Positions 56,441 through 64,000 of a stretch of 64,000 bases of DNA are shown here, piece after piece; the first letter of the stretch is position 1, and every line of letters begins with the position of its first letter. A program made the translations under genes and the position numbers. The stretch is taken from contig FJUW01000024.1 in NCBI GenBank assembly GCA_900074885.1, positions 1 through 64,000 on the forward strand. The letters run 5' to 3'. Origin of the DNA: Rhynchosporium graminicola. Taxonomy: Eukaryota > Ascomycota > Leotiomycetes > Helotiales > Ploettnerulaceae. The notes below the pieces were generated by a model. The model did not search any database. It was not told where the DNA came from and saw only the letters and a program-made list of their open reading frames with translations.

Positions 56441-57924
56441 TCAACTGACATCGGGTAACCGAACAGCGATATCTCCTGACTGGGTGATGTACCGAACCCA
56501 TGGTAGAGAGGGGTATTGAAGCTAGAGATGTTAACTGTGACCCAAAAGTGCTGGAAAGAAGACATACCTTTGGCTCAATAATCTTCAAGTACCGGACCTG
56601 AATTCCACTGGTTGTGAAGTATGGGATCTCAAACTTCACGCTAATGGGTCGCTTGGCACCCTTTCCACCAACACCACCCATACTTCCCCCAAATCCACCA
56701 GTCATGCCACCACCACGCTCATCATCACCCTTTACACTAGGCAATCCTAGCTCTGCTCTCATCAGGAATTCCTTGCTGCCCCCAAATTGCTTGATCTTCC
56801 ATACGATAGCACTCTTTTCTGGTGCGTAATGTACGCTTCCGATGTTTGTTCTGAATCTGGGAGAGTCCGCATCTTCTGGCACAGGAATAGTGATTTCGAC
56901 ATTGTTTGCCGTACTCCTCCGCTTGAATTGTGCTTTTGCCTTCAGCATGTACTCGATCCTGCTTCCAGAGTGGTTTTCTACGATACACTCCACCCAAATC
57001 AGAGGCTTCACTTGTGTGTTCAGTCGATAGGACATCAGCTCGAACTCGCCATCGGGCGGAATGAAGGATATTGTGCGGTCGTTCTCGAATCGTGATAAGC
57101 GGACACATTGATGGAACTTCACATCCTCCATCTCAATTGCCTTTCCTCGGGTCGCCCGTCCAGTCGTCTCAAACATAACTTTGTCATTCAATCCTAGACG
57201 TAACTCTGGCATTCCAGACAAATAGCACTTCATCTTGATTGCACCTAAAATCTCGGAGCGGAGAACATTGCCGTTCGAGGACACGAGTAGGTTGAGAGAC
57301 TCGACAACATCCAGGAAAACCTCGTTCTTGCGATATCTGATTCCTTCTGATCGCCACGAGACGGCATTCGTAACTGCTATTGGCGGACGTGCTTGGACCT
57401 CCAGCTTATGCGATTCCTGAGTGATGTATTCCTGTAATATCTTCGTTTCTGTGGTCTGAGGGTGTCCGAAATCCATCATCTCATCTAACAACTCGTAGAT
57501 AACGACAAAGTTATCCCGTATCGATTCCTCCTCCAGCTCTTTAAAATACTCTGTGAAGACTTCGACGACCTTGTGGAGAAACAATAGGATTTCGGCGGCA
57601 TTAGTGTTTCGTTTCGTGAGGGCAAGAAGGTAGAGATTGTTGTGTCTGATGTACAGATACTACTTTCTGTTAGGAAAGCTTCCGTTCCGTATTCACAGAA
57701 ACATACGTTGATACCCTCATCTGAGAAACATGGCGGAACAGAAGAGCTCTCTTCCTCAGCATCACTTAAGAGTATGGGGAACTTCTCAACTGCAGACATA
57801 GGAATGTCTCCCCTGTAGTTTCGAGCCAAAAGGGTCTGCAGAGCATTATCAGCATTGCCGACGTCTCAATACCCAGGGGCATTACCTTTCCCTTCAGGTC
57901 AAGGAAGAACAGTGCGGAAGCCAT
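56441..57924 (-). CDS. apm1: Clathrin adaptor complex AP-1, medium subunit mu
   Basis: Four exons on the minus strand: 57924-57886, 57835-57707, 57659-56568 and 56521-56441, giving 446 residues. The introns are 46-50 bp, all phase 0, with donors GTAATG, GTATGT and GTATGT and YAG acceptors. It starts MASALFFLDLKGKTLLARNY and ends GDIAVRLPDVS. The N-terminal longin-like domain (to about 140) binds the AP-1 core. The mu-homology domain begins near RPPIAVTNAVSWRSEGIRYR, includes EVFLDVVESLNLLVSSNGNV, and ends in the beta-sandwich that reads YXXPhi sorting signals. AP-1 packages clathrin vesicles between trans-Golgi and endosomes. A Gly-rich insertion (RGGGMTGGFGGSMGGVGGKG) near 370 is typical of fungal homologues. 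Confidence 0.97.
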
Positions 57925-60182
57925 CTTGCAGTGCGACAGAGAGGTTCGTGGGGTTGATCAGGTGCCGGATTGGCCGGTAGAATGATCTTATTGTGGTAGA
58001 AACATTCGCATTCGTCGTAGATCTAATACGCAGCGACGGCGATGTCGATGGATATTTATTGTCTTTCAACCCCACGTCCTGTAGCCATCCAGAGCTTCAA
58101 CCGCCGTGGCCTTGCCTCGCTAGTGCTAAGCTTTCCACTACTTCTTTTCTGGACTAGCTTCCACTAGCGTCTCAGGCCCTATATATGAGAATTTCGTCTT
58201 GCTTGCCGCCCTCTTTTTTCTCCAACGCGCCCTTCTAGACAGTGCAGCTCAACATATAGACATTACCGGTCTGGCTTTCTGCCAGTCCTACTTTGCCTCC
58301 TATTGATGAAGTTAGCGATACCGTGGCGCGGAGACCGAATAAGGGTGCCATAAGAGCTGGCCGAGCATTTGCGTAAGCAACCTGTTGCTTGGGTGGCGTC
58401 AGAGGGACCATACAAATGAATTCATAAACATCGTAGGGATGGAGGATGCAGCTCAACGATCTAGATGATTCTCCGAGCCACCACGTATCGAGTTTGGAGT
58501 TTTTCGATGGCTCAGAGGCCTTGAGATTTTGGCTAATGTGTTTCAACGACGCGATATTTGAAGCCACCTGTATTCGCATAGTGCAAACTCGATTCCAAAA
58601 TAGTGAAGGATCACAGTTTCACGTACGAACCCATACTATGAATTCATATAGCTTTTCAATGATGTTGCTGAACTAACAACGCTGGAGATGGGTTTGCTAG
58701 AGACGCATTTGCTTGGCCTTGCAAGTTTCTATCTGTCAGCAAACCCCTCAAATTAGATTGAGCAGCTTTCCATCATTGCAATCTATTCATGTCTGCAGTC
58801 GATGATATGGTATCTTTGTCAAATGTAATTCGTCTGCTCCCGAGAAGTTACACCTGCATCTTCGTTGTCAAACACGTGACTTTCAATTCCGACTTCATGA
58901 CTGACCTTCAGTGCATGAGCCGGACCATGCTTTCGATGATGGATGTTGGTGGCTGCTATTCAAGATCATGTTATACGAAGCGCAAATTCCTCACGGGTAG
59001 TGTTCTAAAACAAACCTGTTTCAGAGCTTCATGATTGCAGTCATTAAGCTTCTCACGATCTATGATCAGGGAGTGAGTCGTCAGAACTTATACCCTGATA
59101 TTCTGGTCTAAGATCCTGCATGCGCATAAATGTATCGAGAAACGGTTTCCTGTCTGGAAAAGTTCTCGAATGTTATGATCTTCTGAATCTCTCGCACAGA
59201 TCGCGTCGACTTCCAACGTATTATCACTGAATGCCATCCACAATGCTTCTGTTAAGCACAACCAAGAAACGAGAGCAGGCTGTATGTTTCCTCGAAAATG
59301 AGAACAGTGACCGGTTCTACCAGCTTTGAGCAAAATCGACTTTGAGCGTGACTGCATTGAGTCCGATACCCAAGATCTTACATAGCATAAAATATATTTA
59401 AGGATTTCATCGTGGAAAAATTATGCCATTGCTACTTATTGGTCCGTTAATTTCACAATCGGACATGAAAGCCTCCCCGGACCTTCTCGAAAAGTCGAAG
59501 GTGAGACTGTAAGCAGTATTGCTTTACTCTAACAGACATCAGACTTCACACCACAATCAGCCTCCTCACCTGTTCACACTACGCCAGGCGGCCAATAAAA
59601 ATGCTTAATTCCTGTTAAGCCTAGCCCACCTTCATGCCAGATCATACTACTAACCACCTAGTACAAATATTAGCCAGGAGACTCCGCTCACTATTCCAAA
59701 GTCAAGCACGGCTCAGTATAGTGCTGGTTTTCGAGTAATCCACCAAAGTTTAGAATGCTAGCAACAGGATAAAAAATGTTCCTGATGCAGGAAAACAACT
59801 CGAACGAGTTCATAGCACTTGGTTTCGCTCCTACACGATCTATTTCAAATTCATAGCTTGCTTACTTGACTTGTTCAGAAAAATCTCATATTGAGTCTCC
59901 CACACCGCAATGAAGTATCGATATCGACAACCTGTCATTCAATTCATAGCCAGAAGTTGACGGCCATCACCTCTTTCCAGCAGCAACATACGAACCACAA
60001 ATATTGCACGACCCGATCCACCACACTCGGAATTCTCTGACACACATGACATCTTCTTTTTTCCATCCTCGGACGCTAATCCTAGACTGGTAGCCGCCCA
60101 GAAAAATCTTCTTGCAAGTCGCAACTGAGGATATCATCTTCGAACGCTAAAGTTAGACCTTGGGCTAAATGCAGAAACTTCC
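57925..60182. other. Intergenic with a possible monooxygenase fragment
   Basis: It includes the AP-1 mu promoter side, with CT-rich sequence near 58150-58230. A 114-codon ATG-started frame lies on the minus strand at 58235-58579. Its middle, LDTWWLGESSRSLSCILHPY then DVYEFICMVPL, recalls the substrate-domain segment of fungal FAD-dependent (salicylate-hydroxylase-like) monooxygenases, but the FAD-binding motifs are missing. If real it is a relic. Other frames are featureless. Confidence 0.35.
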
Positions 60183-61300
60183 AGGTTTTGTTGCATGTCG
60201 TATTTCAATTTACAGTTGTAATTCCTCAGAACGCCATTTTAGCGGCCTGAGACTTGCTCATGTTTATGGCTCTCGCAGTTTTGTTGCACGTCGTATTTCA
60301 ATATACAGTTATAATTCCTTAGAACGCTACTTTAGTGGCCCGAAACTTGTATCTCTAGCTCTCGCGCTCTTATTGCAAAATCGTATTTCAATATACAGCT
60401 GTAAGACCTCAGACGCTATATGGGCCCGATTCTCGTTCATGTAATTGTATCTTATCTTTTTGTTGCACGTCGTATGTAATATACAGTTGTAACATCTCAG
60501 AACGCTTGCTACTGAAGCCCGAATATAGCTCACATGAATGGAGTATTTCTTTTTGCTACGCGGTAGCTAGATATAATATCTAATAGTACCCACTATCCTA
60601 CCTAGCTGGTAGGTTCTCATCGGCTTCGCGCTAAGTGGCATTTTCTTTTCGTTGCACATCGTATATCAATATACACTTGTAACTCTTCAGAACGATATCT
60701 GGACCCGATTATCTTTCATATAATTACCTATTATAGTTGTCTCTTACCTTTTTGTTGCCCGTCGTATTTCACTATACAATTATAACTCTTTAGAACGTCT
60801 AGACGCTATATAGGCCTTAATTTCGCCTATCTCACTAACTCTTCTAGTTTTGTTAAACGTCCTAGTTCAACGGCTAATTATGGCACCTATATCTGAGAAA
60901 AGCTACTTAGGTCAGGACCCCACTCATTTGATAGCTTCTTTTCCAGGCTGGCCTTGTTGCACGTCGTACTTGATATACAGTGATAATGCCTTAGAACGCT
61001 ACTTGGGCACGGACTGGGCTGATTTGACAGCTTCTTTTGCAGGTTGATTTTCCTTTGCACGTTATAGCTTCACGCAGGATCATAGGCTACCACTATCTTA
61101 GATTCGCGGTCCAGCTAGTCAAGCTTCTCTATTAAAAAAATTGTACGCCGTTTCGATGACACCATCTTAGATGATTATTTGAGACCAATCTCGCTCTATG
61201 ATTGGCTCTCCTTGATCTGTTGCACATCGCAATTTTCATCCCCGTCTAAAATTGCCAAACTCGCTTACAATGTTTACTTTTCTATTTTGCTGTGCATCGT
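60183..61300 (+). repeat. Decayed tandem repeat with a period of about 95-100 bp
   Basis: A core close to TTGTTGCACGTCGTATTTCA, followed by ATATACAGTTGTAA, five to eight bases and CTCAGAACGCTA, recurs starting near 60187, 60281, 60372, 60461, 60651, 60752, 60852, 60954 and 61052, with weak traces near 61219 and 61287. Most intervals are 89-102 bp, and one of 190 equals two units with a non-repeat patch inside (about 60540-60640). Copies also share GGCCCGA or GGCCTGA spacers. The substitutions are not only C-to-T. No protein frame crosses it. Confidence 0.8.
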
Positions 61301-61918
61301 GGTCTCCATCATCTGAAAGCACTGCAATCCATCATGTTGCTGAGAACGTTACACACTCATCTTGTCCGTCATCTCGTCTTCCAAGGAGTCCCGTCAGTTT
61401 CTGTTCGTACGACATGAAGTTGCAACCAACTCCTCACAAGGATACTGGCACGTAGCGACAAAACGTATCGTTTTGCAATAAAAGTATCAATTCGGGAGAT
61501 AAGGCTCAGACTGTGTATACAGGGCGTTCCTTACATTCTTGCGTCCAATGTCCTCAACTTCCTCATGACATGGCTGAGGCGGGGGCTAAAGGGCTCGAGC
61601 ACGTGATAAAACATAACCCCACCTTCCAGATCTGGGACTTTGCCTCATGAAAACAGTACCATTTTAAGCCGAGACGAGATACGTAGACTCGGAAGAGCAA
61701 TCCATCTTCTGAAATTGCAGTTTTATAAAGCTTGGAAAGTTCCGATTGTACTATTTCGATCCTTTCATCCATTATACAAGTAGATTATCCTCCGACATCT
61801 CCTACTTACTCAATTCCATCTCCGTGATACTAAAACTCAGCTGCCGAGTAATCATCATCACATATCCTAGAGGCAACCTACACAGAAAGTTGTAGCTTCT
61901 CTTATAAGACTCGTCACC
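61301..61918. other. Intergenic, upstream of the FMN-dependent oxidase
   Basis: A 69-codon ATG-started frame on the minus strand (61563-61772, MDERIEIVQSELSKLYKTAI) has no recognisable domain and could be chance. The remainder is presumably the promoter of the oxidase gene. No TATA box stands out. Confidence 0.4.
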
Positions 61919-63197
61919 ATGGGAGAGAAATCAGTCATCGCAAATATGAGTAACGAGGTCATTCTCAGCATCGAGGATCTCCAAGAAGCGGGCTCTAAGA
62001 AACTGCCCACTTCAGCACGAGGTACATCCCGACACATCTCATCAGATTTCCTGCTAAACTCAACTCACAACTCACACTCACTGACAGTCTGACAGAATTC
62101 TTCAACTCCGGCGCAACATCCCAAACCACTCTGCACGAAAACAGCACTGCCTTCTCCAAATACAGACTACGGCCACGCGTCTTGAAGAACGTATCCAAGT
62201 GCTCCACCTCCGCCACCGTTCTCGGCTCACGCATCGCATTCCCACTAGGTATCTCTCCAGCGGGAGTGCAAGGTATGGCTCATCCCGAAGGAGAGAAAGC
62301 CACTGCTCGCGCCTGTGCCGTCAAAGGGATCCACATGGGAGTATCAAGTTTCGCCAATCACACCGTCGAGGAGATCACTGCTGCAGGTAAGGCCGTCGGG
62401 CCCATGACATTCGTTATGCAACTCTATACAATGAAAGACCGCGCTCTTGAAGAACGCATCATCAAACGTGCCGAAGCCGCTGGTTGCGTTGCTATTTTCC
62501 TCACGGCGGACTCTCCTGTGCTAGGAGTGCGATATAACGAATGGCGCAACGATTTCCGCGCTCCTGCTGGATTGGGGTTTCCTATGATTGAAAGATCGAC
62601 GGAACAACTGCAGAGCCAGACGCACGATTCAGGGTTCTTAGAAATGAATTCTGATACGCATTCTTGGGCTGAGGAGATTCCGTGGCTGAGGGCGAAAACG
62701 AAGATGCAGATCTGGATTAAGGGTGTTTTGACGGCGGAGGATGTACTGTTGGCGAGAGAGTACGGCTGTGACGGCGTTATAGTTAGTAATCATGGTGGTC
62801 GCCAATTAGACGGAAGTCCAGCTACAATTGACGTTTTAGCGGAATGTGTCGATGCTGCCGCTGGTGAAATCAAAATCCACGTCGATGGCGGATTTAGAAG
62901 TGGTGCGGATATCTTCAAGGCAATTGCGATTGGGGCGGAGTGTTGTTGGATCGGGAGACCTGCGATATGGGGGTTGGCTGTAAGATGTCCCTATTCTCCA
63001 GGAGAAGAGTCGGGTGATCGACTGGGTGGCTGACGTTTAGACAGTATGATGGCCAGATAGGCGTCGAGAAAGCTGTTGAGATCTTGTATGACGAGTTTCG
63101 GAGATGTATGATGCTTACGGGCTGCAAATCTGTTGCGGAGATCTCTAAAGCTTCGATCGGTAGGGTGAGAGTTGACGGACCTTTGGCTCGCTTATGA
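61919..63197 (+). CDS. FMN-dependent 2-hydroxy-acid oxidase/dehydrogenase (glycolate/lactate oxidase family)
   Basis: Three exons, 61919-62021, 62096-62979 and 63045-63197, give 379 residues. Donors are GTACAT and GTAAGA; acceptors are CTGACAG and GACAG. The enzyme oxidises an L-2-hydroxy acid to the 2-oxo acid through FMN. Visible family motifs: FPLGISPAGVQGMAHPEGE (FMN and fold), FVMQLYTMKDR, FLTADSPVLGVRYNEWRNDF, IKGVLTAEDVLLAREYGCDG with the FMN lysine, the catalytic His in SNHGGRQLDGSPATIDVL, and HVDGGFRSGADIFKAIAIGA for phosphate binding. There is no cytochrome b5 domain, so it is not flavocytochrome b2. It has no clear signal peptide and no final SKL (it ends PLARL), although ARL resembles weak peroxisomal signals. 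Where plant glycolate oxidase has YYASGA, this has FFNSGA. Confidence 0.93.
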
Positions 63198-63460
63198 GTG
63201 GCAACAGAGCTTCATATGGGAAGACAGGCAGAGCCACGCACGCAAAGAGGACATACGCCACTGGGCAGAGAAGATATCACCAAAATTTAGGTTGCATACA
63301 TTGGAACCAAGTTATCCAGGATCGTTCTTGTCCGATTAGCCTTTATTTATATACAATATATATCCAGTTTTCGTGTTTTCATTAAGCTCGTCCATCATGA
63401 AGGGGCAATCATTAGTATCGCAAGGCACCAAAGCAAATTCCAACAGCTCATAAGTAATCT

Positions 63461-64000
63461 TCATGTGGACAACATAGCAACTTCCTCGGTGCTGGAATCG
63501 GCCTTTGGGCAACTGGGAACCGGATCGGGTGATTCGTCCAACAGCGTGCTGGTTGTCTTTTCCCATTCCTTCATGATGGTACTCATGGTACGCTGCAAAT
63601 TACCCTTGATAGCGCCCGGGCTGATATTCAAATTGTCTAGAGCTGGCCACTGAAGGTCTGTCCGCTTTGTTGGAGTATTGAGTTCGTCTGTTGTTTGCTC
63701 AATGATTCTAGTATTGTTAATTCTGGAAAAGGGTGGTAGACTGGAACTCTTATCATACTTGACGTTCTCATCGCTATTCTCGTTCGATGGTGTAGCTGGA
63801 TTCGATACCGTTGTGCTACCGCTCCAACGAGGTGATTTGGGTATTGGAGAGTCCCATGCTGCCCAGTCATCATCAAGATCGTCTAAAGGGGGCGCTGCGA
63901 GAGAAAGTGGTCGAGATTTCTTGATCACAGACGGAGATATTTCTCTGGGACGAACTGGCTCCTCGCCTCCCATGTCTATTAAAGGGCTCCTTCCAGTCAA
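63461..64000 (-). CDS. C-terminal part of a protein running off the right edge
   Basis: The frame is open from the window edge (64000) to a TGA at 63463-63461, giving 179 residues with no start inside. It is a hydrophilic Ser/Thr/Pro-rich tail. Features: PPLDDLDDDWAAWDSP (about 37-52 of the visible part), an acidic-tryptophan motif of the kind found in adaptor-binding tails, and a later predicted helix (AIKGNLQRTMSTIMKEWEKT). I cannot assign a family from the tail alone. It converges on the oxidase gene, 263 bp from its stop. Confidence 0.65.
   Translation of the reverse strand: MTGRSPLIDMGGEEPVRPREISPSVIKKSRPLSLAAPPLDDLDDDWAAWDSPIPKSPRWSGSTTVSNPATPSNENSDENVKYDKSSSLPPFSRINNTRIIEQTTDELNTPTKRTDLQWPALDNLNISPGAIKGNLQRTMSTIMKEWEKTTSTLLDESPDPVPSCPKADSSTEEVAMLST

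Noticed and set aside
57485..57829. A 114-residue protein at 57485-57829
   Set aside because: It reads AP-1 mu exon 2, then translates through the 47-bp intron into a wrong frame; the spliced gene explains it.
61919..63033. Oxidase start at 62182 and end at 63033
   Set aside because: That frame starts within the conserved domain on a non-ATG codon and runs into an intron; exons 61919-62021 and 63045-63197 restore both ends.
1..64000. tRNA and 5S rRNA genes
   Set aside because: I looked for the conserved GGTTCRANYCC B box with a paired acceptor and found no convincing case; a tRNAscan-SE run would be decisive.

Overview
This window is nuclear DNA of a filamentous ascomycete (Pezizomycotina, probably Leotiomycetes/Helotiales). 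The genes have short 46-131 bp introns with GT...TACTAA/CTGAC...AG signals. The proteins include fungal 2EXR and F-box-like families, and the repeats carry the C-to-T scars of repeat-induced point mutation (RIP). There are two very different halves: a transposon graveyard (1 to about 34.3 kb) and a gene-bearing part (about 35.7-64 kb).

Transposon half. Nearly all of 3879-29320 is one DNA transposon of the hAT superfamily, with perfect 13-bp terminal inverted repeats and an 8-bp target duplication ATAATAAT. Later arrivals have burst it open: a solo LTR (3904-4171, duplication CTACT), a non-autonomous LTR element with a tandem-repeat interior (4276-7396, TTTAA), a minus-strand Ty3/gypsy element (9015-15688, ATATC), and a plus-strand Ty3/gypsy element (16086-28009, GTTAG). 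That last element carries a further gypsy element in its gag region (16898-21724, ACTCG). Every boundary has an exact target-site duplication, so the insertion order can be read directly. Positions 1-1045 are the 3' end of another copy of the innermost family. All coding parts are riddled with TAG/TAA where CAG/CAA is expected. From 32.1 to 34.3 kb lie remnants of Ty1/copia gag, protease and integrase on the minus strand.

RNA-like cluster. Between 35.9 and 42.1 kb there is no convincing protein gene. Instead there are seven related same-strand units, each ending in a fold typical of a box C/D small nucleolar RNA (C box near RTGATGA, D box CTGA). In five of the seven the boxes are clamped by a short terminal stem of the type TTGATC/GATCAA. 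Five units have a TATA box 163-209 bp before the C box. The last three or four arose by local duplication. This is the most unusual part of the window.

Gene part. In order: a 2EXR-type protein (44037-45470, +), a broken gene (45931-46762, +), an F-box-like protein (46949-47773, -), the ribosome-biogenesis genes NOP10 (48148-48440, +) and NOB1 (48746-50236, -) tail to tail, a large two-pass membrane protein of unknown function (52519-55050, -), the clathrin adaptor AP-1 mu subunit (56441-57924, -), a decayed ~95-100 bp tandem repeat (60.18-61.3 kb), an FMN-dependent 2-hydroxy-acid oxidase (61919-63197, +), and the C-terminal end of a further gene running off the right edge. The genes do not form a pathway. 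The only functional echo is that NOP10, NOB1 and the box C/D-like cluster all concern ribosome or RNA modification, which may be coincidence.
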